Of a stretch of DNA of 38,069 bases, positions 30,885 to 38,069 are shown piece after piece (position 1 is the stretch's first letter; each line of letters begins with the position of its first letter). Under the pieces are notes generated by a model. That model searched no databases, was not told where the DNA came from, and saw only the letters and a list, made by a program, of their open reading frames with translations. The translations under genes and the position numbers were made by a program. The DNA comes from Halieaceae bacterium (GTDB taxonomy: Bacteria > Pseudomonadota > Gammaproteobacteria > Pseudomonadales > Halieaceae), in assembly GCA_016744355.1 (NCBI GenBank), contig JADGEN010000026.1, forward strand, positions 1 through 38,069, read 5' to 3'.

Positions 30885-30913
30885 ATAATAGGTAGCTTAG
30901 CGGGTTAAGACAA
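30885..30913 (-). promoter_or_regulatory. Predicted sigma70 promoter of the HIP operon
   Basis: On the minus strand TTGTCT (30913-30908, 4 of 6) and TATTAT (30890-30885, 5 of 6) are separated by exactly 17 bp. The start point would be near 30878, giving a leader of about 37 nt before the fadD3 ATG. It is the best-spaced promoter in the window and sits in the only gap (162 bp) upstream of the 14-gene operon. Confidence 0.6.
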
Positions 30914-30955
30914 TAGTATTTCGTATAATATAGCCTACATATTTACGAATAGTAT
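30912..30955. promoter_or_regulatory. Candidate regulator-binding region upstream of fadD3
   Basis: TTCGTA (30920-30925) and TACGAA (30944-30949) form an inverted repeat with an 18-bp AT-rich spacer, centred about 25 bp upstream of the -35 hexamer. AATAGTAT also occurs as a direct repeat at 30912-30919 and 30948-30955. AT-rich, loosely palindromic, phased sites are typical of Lrp/AsnC proteins, and two such genes lie in the operon. The copy at 30912 touches the -35 element. Confidence 0.45.
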
Positions 30956-30974
30956 ATATAGTTATAAACAGTAG

Positions 30975-31014
30975 AGTTTTTAGCCGGATATTACTAACTA
31001 CGGCTATAAAAACT
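30975..31014. repeat. Imperfect inverted repeat at the end of the MBL-hydrolase gene
   Basis: AGTTTTTAGCCG (30975-30986) pairs with CGGCTATAAAAACT (31001-31014) with a 2-nt bulge and a 14-nt loop. The distal arm includes the stop codon of the hydrolase gene. No T-tract follows on the minus strand, so it is at best a weak terminator; it could also be part of the control region of the HIP operon. Confidence 0.45.
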
Positions 31015-31834
31015 GCCATGAATCACTATTTCCGGAATAATCCACGAACTTTTCCGTCTTCAACTTTATCAAGTGCGCCTCCAACGACAACTTCGCCATG
31101 TTGTGTAGCGACACATCAACATCGTCGTAAACCACGGATACCAACTCATCCAGGGTTGCCGAATCAAAACTCTTCAGCCCCGCAAGTACCTTGGCCTCAC
31201 GCTTCAAGCGATGGTTGACCAACCACTCCACCACGGCAGCGGAGTCCTCCAGCACATCCCCATGCCCGGGGGCGATGAACTTTAACGGATACTGCAACAG
31301 CAGCTGTAGTGACTCGATATAGGCTTTCATATTGCCACTGGGCGGCACAATGACCACAGTGGAGCCGTTCATAATATGATCGCCGGCGAACAACATCTGT
31401 TCTTCCTCGAGGAAAAAGCAGTAATGATTGCTCACGTGCCCCGGGGTATGTACTGCCCGAAGGCTGAACTCAGAGGTCTTCAGGACATCATCGTGATGTA
31501 ACTCAGACGTGGGCTCGAAGGTGTCGTCCTGAAACTTGTCATCTGCAGGAAGAGCGCCGATTACCTCAGCCCCAGTGGCCTCAGCCAGTGCCTGCCATGC
31601 AGGGGAATGATCCGGGTGAGTGTGGGTACAGATGATCCAGCGGATACGACCTTCACCAGCTTCTAATATCGCCTCGATGTGTGCAGGAATTTTTGGGCCC
31701 GGATCTATTACCGCTATCTCTTCAGTGCCAACAAGATAGGTGTTTGTGCCGGGGCCAGTCATAGCGCCCGGGTTTGGAGCAACGAGGCGTTGCACCAGCG
31801 AATTCAAGCGATAAGGAATGCCGTGCTCCATCAT
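31004..31834 (-). CDS. Metallo-beta-lactamase-fold hydrolase, LACTB2-like
   Basis: A 276-residue MBL-fold protein with the full metal-binding set: HTHPDH (71-76), His133 (HTPGH), Asp152 (AGDHIM) and His191 (APGHGD). The N-terminal APNPGAMTGPGTNTYLVG and the C-terminal winged region resemble LACTB2-type and related thioester or RNA hydrolases. The AAGGAAC ribosome site precedes adjacent ATGs; either may be used. It lies 26 bp after fabV and ends 162 bp before the HIP operon, probably in the fabV transcript. Substrates in this family vary widely (thioesters, lactones, nucleic acids), so none is assigned; a thioesterase role would suit the setting. Confidence 0.8.
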   Translation of the reverse strand: MMEHGIPYRLNSLVQRLVAPNPGAMTGPGTNTYLVGTEEIAVIDPGPKIPAHIEAILEAGEGRIRWIICTHTHPDHSPAWQALAEATGAEVIGALPADDKFQDDTFEPTSELHHDDVLKTSEFSLRAVHTPGHVSNHYCFFLEEEQMLFAGDHIMNGSTVVIVPPSGNMKAYIESLQLLLQYPLKFIAPGHGDVLEDSAAVVEWLVNHRLKREAKVLAGLKSFDSATLDELVSVVYDDVDVSLHNMAKLSLEAHLIKLKTEKFVDYSGNSDSWQFL

Positions 31835-31860
31835 CTAATTAGTTCCTTTTTAGAATCTAC

Positions 31861-33054
31861 TTATTTAACCATACCGGCTATAGGCACTTCAGGGTCTACC
31901 TCAGCTTCATAATCGACACCTTCTACCTCAAAACCGAACAACTGCAAGAATTCATGCTTGTAACCGGCAAAGTCAGACAACTCATGCAAAGTATCTGTAT
32001 TGATTTGGTCCCACAGCTCGCCAACAGCGGCCTGGATGTCGGGAGCCAGCTCCTTGGTGTCGGCACGCAGGCGCCCCTCTTCATCCAAATAGGGCTGATC
32101 ACCATATAGAGAGTCGCGGAACAAGCCGTTAACCTGCTCTATGCAACCCTCATGAATACCGCGCTCTTTCATAACCTTAAACAGCAATGCCAGATAGATA
32201 GGCATGGCGGGAATCGCCGCTGAGGCCTGGGTCACCACTGCCTTCAGAACCGATACGCGGGCATCACCGCCTTTTTCAGCCAAACGCTCACGAATACCCA
32301 GCACCCGCTTATCCAGATCTTTCTTTGCAGCGCCTATGGTGCCGTGCCAATAAATATCCCAGGTGAGCTTTTCGCCGATGTAAGTGTAGGCCGTTGTTTT
32401 AGCACCATCGGCCAACACACCAGCCTCGTCCAGTGCGTCAATCCACATCTGCCAATCTTCGCCGCCCATGACGGCTACGGTGTTGTCAATTTCATCCTGA
32501 TTGGCCGCCTCGATGGGAAAGTCCTGCACGGTTCCCTTGTCGGTATTGACACCTTTTTGCACAGTGGAATTGCCAATGGGCTTCAGGGTGGAGTTATGCA
32601 CCACGCCGGTTACGGGGTGCTGCCGGCGCGGGGAGGCCAGACTGTACACGACTAAATCTACCTGCCCCATATCCTCACGAATGGTTTCTATGGTTTTCGC
32701 TTTGATCTCGTCACTAAACGCATCGCCATTAATACTCTTGGCATACAAGCCATCGGCCTCGGCAAACTTGTGGAATGCCGCCGAGTTGTACCAACCCGCC
32801 GTACCCGGCTTTCTTTCGGTGCCCTCTTTTTCGAAGAAAACACCCAGTGTTGATGCGCCGCAACCAAAGGCAGCGGTAATACGCGAGGCCAAACCGTAAC
32901 CTGTGGATGCCCCAATCACCAGAACACGCTTGGGGCCGTCTGGAATGTCACCACCCGCCTGTACCGTTTCAATTTGATGCTTCACGTTGGCTTCACAACC
33001 AACGGGATGAGTGGTCACACAAAGAAAACCGCGTACACGAGGCTTGATAATCAT
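31861..33054 (-). CDS. fabV: FabV trans-2-enoyl-ACP/CoA reductase
   Basis: A 397-residue protein starting at the ATG at 33054 ([20 protein letters not shown]), which is the universal FabV N-terminus and has AGGAA 7 bp upstream; the open frame to 33081 is not used. Motifs are [16 protein letters not shown] (NADH binding), YSLASPRR, the catalytic region [19 protein letters not shown] with following lysines, and the C-terminal [11 protein letters not shown]. FabV is a triclosan-insensitive enoyl reductase completing each fatty-acid elongation cycle. It is followed by the MBL hydrolase and diverges from miaE across an 89-bp gap with an inverted repeat. Confidence 0.95.
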   Translation of the reverse strand: MIIKPRVRGFLCVTTHPVGCEANVKHQIETVQAGGDIPDGPKRVLVIGASTGYGLASRITAAFGCGASTLGVFFEKEGTERKPGTAGWYNSAAFHKFAEADGLYAKSINGDAFSDEIKAKTIETIREDMGQVDLVVYSLASPRRQHPVTGVVHNSTLKPIGNSTVQKGVNTDKGTVQDFPIEAANQDEIDNTVAVMGGEDWQMWIDALDEAGVLADGAKTTAYTYIGEKLTWDIYWHGTIGAAKKDLDKRVLGIRERLAEKGGDARVSVLKAVVTQASAAIPAMPIYLALLFKVMKERGIHEGCIEQVNGLFRDSLYGDQPYLDEEGRLRADTKELAPDIQAAVGELWDQINTDTLHELSDFAGYKHEFLQLFGFEVEGVDYEAEVDPEVPIAGMVK

Positions 33055-33088
33055 CTGAATATTCCTGAACTTTGGTTGCAATCAACCC

Positions 33089-33110
33089 GCCAGAGCGACA
33101 TTACTCTGGC
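33089..33110. repeat. Inverted repeat in the fabV/miaE divergent promoter region
   Basis: GCCAGAG (33089-33095) and CTCTGGC (33104-33110) form a perfect 7-bp inverted repeat with an 8-bp spacer, midway between the two divergent starts. It may be an operator for a fatty-acid regulator or a transcript hairpin. No promoter hexamers of quality were seen nearby. Confidence 0.5.
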
Positions 33111-33143
33111 TGGCAGCGAGTCGGCAGTGTAGCATAACGCCGC

Positions 33144-33746
33144 ATGACCAATCCTCCTTTACAGCTCCTTAAAAACTCCCCCCTGAGGTTTAGAACGCCA
33201 CAGGCCTGGACCGAAAAAGTCATGTCGGATTTTGACAGCTTTCTGCTGGACCACGCCGCAGCGGAAAAAAAAGCGTCTGGTATGGCTATGTCCATGCTCT
33301 CTCACTACCCCGATAAAATCGAGCTGGTTGCGGCTATGGCAGACCTTGCCATAGAAGAATTAAGCCACTACCGGGAAGTGGTTAAATGGATACATCGCCG
33401 GGGATTAATCACGGCGGCTGACAAGAAAGATCCGTATATTATTGCTTTCCGAAAAGTCATTCGCAAAGAAAGCGAGGAGTACATGCTGGATCGCCTGCTC
33501 ACCGCCAGCATCATTGAAGCAAGAGGCGCGGAACGTTTTGCCCTTGTTGCACAGGCGCTTGAAGATCCGCCACTAAAGAAATTTTACCAGTCGATAGCGC
33601 GCTCAGAAGAACGCCACTTCGAACTATTTCTGGAGCTGGCAAAAAAGTATGTCGATGAAACTGTCATAGAAAAGCGCTGGAATGAGCTGTTGGATATCGA
33701 AGCGGAAATAGTCAAGACCCTACCTATACAAGCCGCACTGCACTAA
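33144..33746 (+). CDS. miaE: tRNA 2-methylthio-N6-isopentenyladenosine-37 hydroxylase MiaE
   Basis: A 200-residue ferritin-like diiron monooxygenase. Probable iron ligands include Glu41 (HAAAEKKA), Glu72 and His75 (EELSHYREV), Glu125 (IIEARGAERF), and Glu155 and His158 (SEERHFELF). The N-terminal FRTPQAW is a family hallmark. MiaE hydroxylates the isopentenyl group of ms2i6A37 in tRNAs reading U-starting codons, using O2. It opens a short plus-strand unit with the glycosyltransferase 8 bp downstream. No good ribosome site precedes the ATG, so a downstream start is possible, though the conserved region begins near residue 10. Confidence 0.93.
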   Translation: MTNPPLQLLKNSPLRFRTPQAWTEKVMSDFDSFLLDHAAAEKKASGMAMSMLSHYPDKIELVAAMADLAIEELSHYREVVKWIHRRGLITAADKKDPYIIAFRKVIRKESEEYMLDRLLTASIIEARGAERFALVAQALEDPPLKKFYQSIARSEERHFELFLELAKKYVDETVIEKRWNELLDIEAEIVKTLPIQAALH

Positions 33747-33754
33747 GCAAGACC

Positions 33755-35056
33755 ATGAAAAAAGACATCGCCCTGAAGCGTTATCTGGAGCGACATATAG
33801 AGCCGGGCTTACCCGACGCACCGCAGAAATCATGCTGGCAGCATGTGCTCGTTATACCCGCTTACGATGAGTCTCCCGATTTACTGCGCGCTTTATCGTG
33901 TCTGGGCGAAACTGAAACAACTCTCGTCATACTGGTTATAAATCGGCCCGACTCAGACCCCGATGCCACCCGAAATAAAAGCCTGCGAGATGCCATAAGC
34001 CGACTCGAACCGGTCTCTCAATATACAGAGCATGAGCTGTATCGGCTGAGCACTTCGGTAGACCTTATGGCCTTCGACATGGAAGCCGCTATAGGCCCCA
34101 GCCCCGCTGCCCAAGGCGTGGGGCTTGCCCGCAAAATGGGTTGCGACATAGCTATGCTGTGGCAGCATCAGGGCGCAATACGTAGCGACTGGATATGCTG
34201 TAGCGATGCAGACGCCCTGCTTCCCAAAGACTATTTCTCCCGACTCGAAGCTGGAGCCAACTCAAGCGCCGCCGTTTTCCCGTTCGCACACCGCCCCGAT
34301 GCAAGCGATGAGGTCAGCGAGGCCACCGCCCTGTACGAATTGAGATTACATCACTATGTACTGGGACTAAAATACGCCAACTCTCCTTACGCCTACCATA
34401 CACTTGGCAGCTGCATCGCCATAAAGCGTCAACAGTATTGCCAGATAAGAGGCTACCCCAAGCGCTCCGGTGGTGAAGACTTCTATGTACTGAATAAACT
34501 GGCCAAGGTGGGATCGATCGCCAGTTTGGACGGCGAGTGCATCGCGATTACATCCCGCAGGTCCCACCGCGTACCCTTTGGAACCGGCCCGGCCGTCGAG
34601 AGAATAATTACTGAAAAAGATACCAGGATTTTCTACCACCCCGAATGCTTCGAATCATTGCGAGCCCTTCTTGCTGTGGTACCAAAACTCAGAGAATGCG
34701 CTTTAGACGAACTCATTCCACTACTACTATCTCAGGGTCTTGCCTCGGACCTTGCGCTGCTGACTTCCCAATCTCTGCATAAGATGAACATTTCAAAAGC
34801 CATGACACATTGTCTGCAACACGGTAAAACAGAGGCCCAGTTTGTCAGCCAGTTCAATCAATGGTTTGATGGTTTTAAAACTCTAAAATTTGTCCACGCC
34901 ATTCGCGATGGCAGGAAGGGAATGATGTGTTTGGAAGAGCTCCTCAAGGAGCAACCCGCTCTATTCCCAAACACTGAAAGCGCTATTGTAGAAGTGGACG
35001 TACTACTGGGCAATATAAGAAAAGAACTTGGGTGGACGATAGAAACTACGCTATGA
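33755..35056 (+). CDS. GT2-like glycosyltransferase, family not further assigned
   Basis: A 433-residue cytoplasmic protein with a GT-A N-terminal half: HVLVIPAYDESPDLLRAL (30-47), a DxD-type motif DAD at 151-153 (WICCSDADALLP), a candidate acceptor-side motif SGGEDFYVLNKLAKVG (about 248-263) and YHTLGSCIAIKRQ. The C-terminal 130 residues are helical and match nothing I recognise. No membrane segments are visible, so it is not a processive polymerising synthase. It starts 8 bp after miaE, an odd partner for a tRNA hydroxylase, and converges with the kinase gene 13 bp away. Substrate unknown. Confidence 0.7.
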   Translation: MKKDIALKRYLERHIEPGLPDAPQKSCWQHVLVIPAYDESPDLLRALSCLGETETTLVILVINRPDSDPDATRNKSLRDAISRLEPVSQYTEHELYRLSTSVDLMAFDMEAAIGPSPAAQGVGLARKMGCDIAMLWQHQGAIRSDWICCSDADALLPKDYFSRLEAGANSSAAVFPFAHRPDASDEVSEATALYELRLHHYVLGLKYANSPYAYHTLGSCIAIKRQQYCQIRGYPKRSGGEDFYVLNKLAKVGSIASLDGECIAITSRRSHRVPFGTGPAVERIITEKDTRIFYHPECFESLRALLAVVPKLRECALDELIPLLLSQGLASDLALLTSQSLHKMNISKAMTHCLQHGKTEAQFVSQFNQWFDGFKTLKFVHAIRDGRKGMMCLEELLKEQPALFPNTESAIVEVDVLLGNIRKELGWTIETTL

Positions 35057-35069
35057 CCAGCAAACAGAA

Positions 35070-35972
35070 TCAGCCAACATCACACTGCCCGGAATACGCG
35101 TAATCGAGAATTTCTCGCTCCTCGCCCAGCCGAAACAGATGATTCACTCTGCCCGGAAGTTCCAACAAACACTGCTCAGTGATTCGCTGGTAATACTGAA
35201 TAAACTTGGCAATCTCAGCGTCAGACATGACTTTCAAATTTGAATTGGAAGCAAGGCCGTCAGCAAGCTTACACTCCTGCTCGAGCCGCCAGCGATACAC
35301 ACAATCAAAAGACGGCGCCTGCAACATAAGCCACTGATCTACTCGCCGGTACAGAGGCGGGAACTGCTCTGCCAGAACTTGGTTTACATGGGAGCGCCAT
35401 CTTCCATCTTGATCCTCCTCGGCCTCAAGAGCGTTAATGGGAGCGATGAGTTGTTGCTCACTTTGCGCCAGCGCACCAACACACCAACCCTCAACAATGA
35501 CAATATCAATCGGTCTTTTCACTGCATCCCAATCACTTTCCGCCCGTCTGTCATCGCGTGCTTTATCGAACCGGGGAATGTTAGTGGTCGAATATCTACT
35601 GCCATCCATCAAGCCATCAAGCGTTGCATTGAGCAGTCTTAAGTCGTGAGTGCCGGGCACACCACGGGTGAGCAGCAGAGGGTGAACGGTTTGTGCAAGA
35701 TGGGCGCGCTGGGCGTGAGTATAATAAAAATCGTCCAGCGATAGCGCCACTGCTGAAATATTGTAAGACGAGCTGAGCGATGCGACGAGATAATCGGCCA
35801 GTGTAGATTTTCCAGACCCCTGAGCGCCATTCACGGCGACCAGAATTGGAGCACCCGCAGCAGCTTGAAATTCTACAAGGCTGGCTGCCACAGGGTCGAA
35901 CCATGTCTGCGCATGCTGAAGATATTTTTCTTGCAGCCCATGCACTTGTAGAAATTTATTCTGCCAGGTCAC
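35070..35972 (-). CDS. P-loop kinase, D-glycerate 3-kinase-like
   Basis: A 300-residue P-loop NTPase: Walker A GAQGSGKS (49-56), then LSLDDFYYTHAQR, TRGVPGTHD, IPRFDKARDDR and VIVEGWCVG. This set is shared by plant/yeast-type D-glycerate 3-kinases (GLYK, Tda10) and related uridine/pantothenate-kinase-like proteins. It would phosphorylate D-glycerate to 3-phosphoglycerate, linking glycerate salvage to lower glycolysis. It follows aceF by 32 bp on the same strand, so it may be read with the pyruvate dehydrogenase operon, a plausible metabolic pairing. The substrate is from family resemblance only. Confidence 0.78.
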   Translation of the reverse strand: MTWQNKFLQVHGLQEKYLQHAQTWFDPVAASLVEFQAAAGAPILVAVNGAQGSGKSTLADYLVASLSSSYNISAVALSLDDFYYTHAQRAHLAQTVHPLLLTRGVPGTHDLRLLNATLDGLMDGSRYSTTNIPRFDKARDDRRAESDWDAVKRPIDIVIVEGWCVGALAQSEQQLIAPINALEAEEDQDGRWRSHVNQVLAEQFPPLYRRVDQWLMLQAPSFDCVYRWRLEQECKLADGLASNSNLKVMSDAEIAKFIQYYQRITEQCLLELPGRVNHLFRLGEEREILDYAYSGQCDVG

Positions 35973-36004
35973 TTAACAAACAAAGCGGGGGTCAGCTTTA
36001 ACAA

Positions 36005-37657
36005 CTAAAGCGCCAATCGCCTGATGTCAGACAGCAAGCCTACCAACTGGGTGAGAAAACGGCCCGCATCACCCCCGTTGATAACACGGTGATCGTAAGA
36101 CAGTGCCAGCGGCAACATTTGCCGCGGTTTAAACTCTTCGCCATTCCAAACGGGGCGAATATCTGCCTTAGACACACCCAATATGCCAACTTCAGGCGCA
36201 TTGACGATTGGCGTAAAACCGCGCCCCCCTATACCGCCCAAACTGGATAGGGTGAAACAGCCTCCGCGCATTTCATCTGGGCGTAATTTTCTATCACGTG
36301 CCTTCCCGGCCAGTTCGATAACTTCATCAGCCAAGTCCCATAAAGATTTTTTATCCACGTCGCGTATCACAGGTACAAGTAGGCCAGCCGGCGTATCAAC
36401 TGCCATGCCTAGATGAATATAATCTTTGTATATCAGAGTTTGTCCATCGCCTGATAATGAGCTGCAAAACTTTGGATTATCCCGCAGTGCTACCGCACAC
36501 GCTTTTAGAAGGAAGGGCATGGGCGTTAACTTCGTGCCACGTCTTTCCGCCTCAGCTTTCAGGCCTTTTCTGAAGACTTCCAGATCTGTTATATCCGCAT
36601 CATCAAACTGTGTGACGTGAGGTACATTCAACCAACTGCGGCGCATATTTGCAGCTGTCAGTTTCGCCATTTTAGTTAATGACTCAGCACGGATTTCTCC
36701 AAAGTCTGAAAAATCCACGTCTGGTACGGGTGGAATGCCCGCACCACCAGTGACTGCTGCGACTGGACGACTGCTTAAAGAATTTTGCACATAGGCGTGC
36801 AAGTCTTCTTTCACCAATCGGCCCTTGGGGCCCGAACCGGTGACTTTGGAAAGGTCCAGACCAAACTCTCTGGCAAGCTTTCTAACAGCCGGACCGGCGT
36901 AAACTGAACCTTCACCACGGCCTACTGGGTGCTCAGCGGATGAATGCACAGGGGCTTTGTTTGCTACAGCGCTTGCTACCGCCCCGGGCGCGGATACTGC
37001 CGTAGCAGGCGACGAGCGCTCTGGCTTTGCCTCATCCAAGCCAGAACTTGCTGCTGTGCGCATAACCATTAGCGCTTCACCCTGAGAGATGGTGCCGCCT
37101 TCTGTCACCAAAACTTCTATGACTTCTCCGGCGAAGGGCGCTGGAACTTCCATGGAGGCCTTGTCAGATTCAAGCACAACTAACGAATCGCCCTCTGCTA
37201 TCTGGTCTCCCACGGCCACACTAATTTCGATAAGCTCTACGGGGTCATCACTGCCTATGTCGGGCACTACGACTGTTTGATCAGTTGCACTAGCGGGAGT
37301 AGATTCCACTGACTTCGAGTGCTGCTCGGTAGTTGATTTGCCGTGTGTCTCGGGCTCTGCTATTTCAGGTGCGACACTGGAGCCAGCTTCTTCAGTGGAG
37401 GCTACCGCTTCGGGCAACCCTTCTGACTCTATCACTACGATCACATCGCCCTCAGACAGCTCCTCGCCTTCGTTCACCAATAACTCTACAACAGTTCCTG
37501 CTGCGGAAGCGGGTATTTCCATTGAGGCTTTATCTGACTCCAAAACGATGAGACTTTGCTCCAGCTCGACCTCATCCCCTACCGCGACCAACAACTCAAT
37601 GACTTCAGCGCCTTCTGCGCCGCCTATATCCGGTACTTTTACTGGTATCTTCGCCAC
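36005..37657 (-). CDS. aceF: Pyruvate dehydrogenase E2 (dihydrolipoamide acetyltransferase)
   Basis: A 550-residue E2 with two lipoyl domains (about 1-78 and 127-200; lipoyl lysines Lys43 and Lys166 in ESDKASME), a Ser/Ala/Pro-rich linker, a peripheral-subunit-binding domain (about 253-289: AGPAVRKLAREFGLDLSKVT) and the acetyltransferase core with catalytic His523 (LSYDHRVINGG). Gammaproteobacterial AceF usually has one to three lipoyl domains, so two is normal. It transfers the acetyl group from E1 to CoA in the cytoplasm. It follows aceE by 11 bp, the standard aceEF order; E3 is not in the window. Confidence 0.96.
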   Translation of the reverse strand: MAKIPVKVPDIGGAEGAEVIELLVAVGDEVELEQSLIVLESDKASMEIPASAAGTVVELLVNEGEELSEGDVIVVIESEGLPEAVASTEEAGSSVAPEIAEPETHGKSTTEQHSKSVESTPASATDQTVVVPDIGSDDPVELIEISVAVGDQIAEGDSLVVLESDKASMEVPAPFAGEVIEVLVTEGGTISQGEALMVMRTAASSGLDEAKPERSSPATAVSAPGAVASAVANKAPVHSSAEHPVGRGEGSVYAGPAVRKLAREFGLDLSKVTGSGPKGRLVKEDLHAYVQNSLSSRPVAAVTGGAGIPPVPDVDFSDFGEIRAESLTKMAKLTAANMRRSWLNVPHVTQFDDADITDLEVFRKGLKAEAERRGTKLTPMPFLLKACAVALRDNPKFCSSLSGDGQTLIYKDYIHLGMAVDTPAGLLVPVIRDVDKKSLWDLADEVIELAGKARDRKLRPDEMRGGCFTLSSLGGIGGRGFTPIVNAPEVGILGVSKADIRPVWNGEEFKPRQMLPLALSYDHRVINGGDAGRFLTQLVGLLSDIRRLAL

Positions 37658-37668
37658 GTCAGATTCCT

Positions 37669-38069
37669 TTAAACAGTTACAGGGTCAATTTTATCGGGCG
37701 AAATACCCAGAGCGCGCATGGCCTCCGTGACTACGCTAGTCTTTATCGAACCCTCGTCCGCCAGGGACTTGAGTGCGGCGATAACAACATACTCACGACT
37801 CACTTCAAAAAACTTACGCAGGCTCTCGCGTGTGTCACTTCTACCGTAGCCATCTGTACCCAGAACCGTTAGGCGCGCGGGAACAAATTCGCGGATCTGC
37901 TCAGCAAAGGACTTCATATAATCAGTGGCGATCACACAGGGCTCGCCACCATCGCCAAGAGCCTGTGCCACATAGGACAATTTCGCTTCACTTTCTGGAT
38001 GCAGTAAGTTCCAGCGCGCCACCGCTTTGCCTTCACGCTGAATTTCGTTAATGCTGGTGAGACTCCAGA
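37669..38069 (-). CDS. aceE: Pyruvate dehydrogenase E1 component, C-terminal part (cut by window edge)
   Basis: The minus-strand frame is open to the right edge; the first full codons read WSLTSINEIQREGKAVARWN, so it runs past the internal GTG at 38022. About 132 C-terminal residues are present. The region VIATDYMKSFAEQIREFVP, LGTDGYGRSDTRESLRKFFE and SREYVVIAALKSLADEG is characteristic of the homodimeric E1 (AceE) C-terminal domain. E1 decarboxylates pyruvate with thiamine diphosphate. It is followed directly by aceF. Confidence 0.95.
   Translation of the reverse strand, partial: WSLTSINEIQREGKAVARWNLLHPESEAKLSYVAQALGDGGEPCVIATDYMKSFAEQIREFVPARLTVLGTDGYGRSDTRESLRKFFEVSREYVVIAALKSLADEGSIKTSVVTEAMRALGISPDKIDPVTV

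Noticed and set aside
33055-33081. Nine-residue extension of FabV
   Set aside because: FabV proteins begin with [10 protein letters not shown], and the ribosome site AGGAA fits the ATG at 33054.

Overview
The window reads as chromosomal DNA of a marine-type gammaproteobacterium. The best guess is the Cellvibrionales/Spongiibacteraceae-Halieaceae neighbourhood. The guess rests on the combination of a PDH operon with a two-lipoyl AceF, FabV, MiaE, a Gsp type II secretion locus and an actinobacterial-style steroid ring C/D operon; no rRNA or other phylogenetic marker is present. Nearly everything is on the minus strand; only miaE and one glycosyltransferase gene are on the plus strand. No tRNA, rRNA, CRISPR array, insertion sequence or phage gene was seen.

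Right to left, in the direction of minus-strand transcription: (1) 38069-35070 holds the 3' end of aceE, then aceF and a P-loop kinase resembling D-glycerate 3-kinase. (2) 33144-35056, plus strand, holds miaE and a GT2-like glycosyltransferase. (3) 33054-31004 holds fabV and a LACTB2-like metallo-beta-lactamase-fold hydrolase. (4) 30841-17224 is a 13.6-kb, 14-gene operon for catabolism of the steroid C/D-ring intermediate HIP: fadD3, two Lrp/AsnC regulators, ipdA, ipdB, ipdC, echA20, a fadE31/fadE32 pair, fadA6, an SDR, a second acyl-CoA dehydrogenase pair including fadE30, and ipdF. Several genes overlap by 4-8 bp. A good sigma70-like promoter with an inverted repeat just upstream precedes fadD3. 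The gene content matches the KstR2 regulon of Mycobacterium, but the TetR regulator KstR2 is replaced by the Lrp pair.

(5) 17159-10705 is a type II secretion block, gspI-J-K-L-M-C-D, with a lipoprotein secretin. (6) 10580-6468 holds exported proteins: a small lipoprotein, a 465-aa secreted protein of a family I cannot assign, a secreted protein with a (Thr-Pro)13 linker encoded by a 6-bp microsatellite, and a periplasmic parvulin. (7) 6291-313 holds cytoplasmic modification enzymes: a SAM methyltransferase, a fused two-domain glycosyltransferase, a protein with two prolyl-4-hydroxylase-like domains, and a CmcI-type methyltransferase. (8) The window ends in the N-terminus of gspE, so the secretion genes flank the exported proteins and the modification enzymes.

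The two most interesting points are the complete HIP operon under a tandem Lrp pair, and the arrangement of a T2SS enclosing exported proteins, a prolyl-hydroxylase-like enzyme and glycan-modifying enzymes. The second suggests a dedicated modify-and-secrete module, possibly hydroxylating and glycosylating the Thr-Pro linker. That functional link is inference from gene order only.
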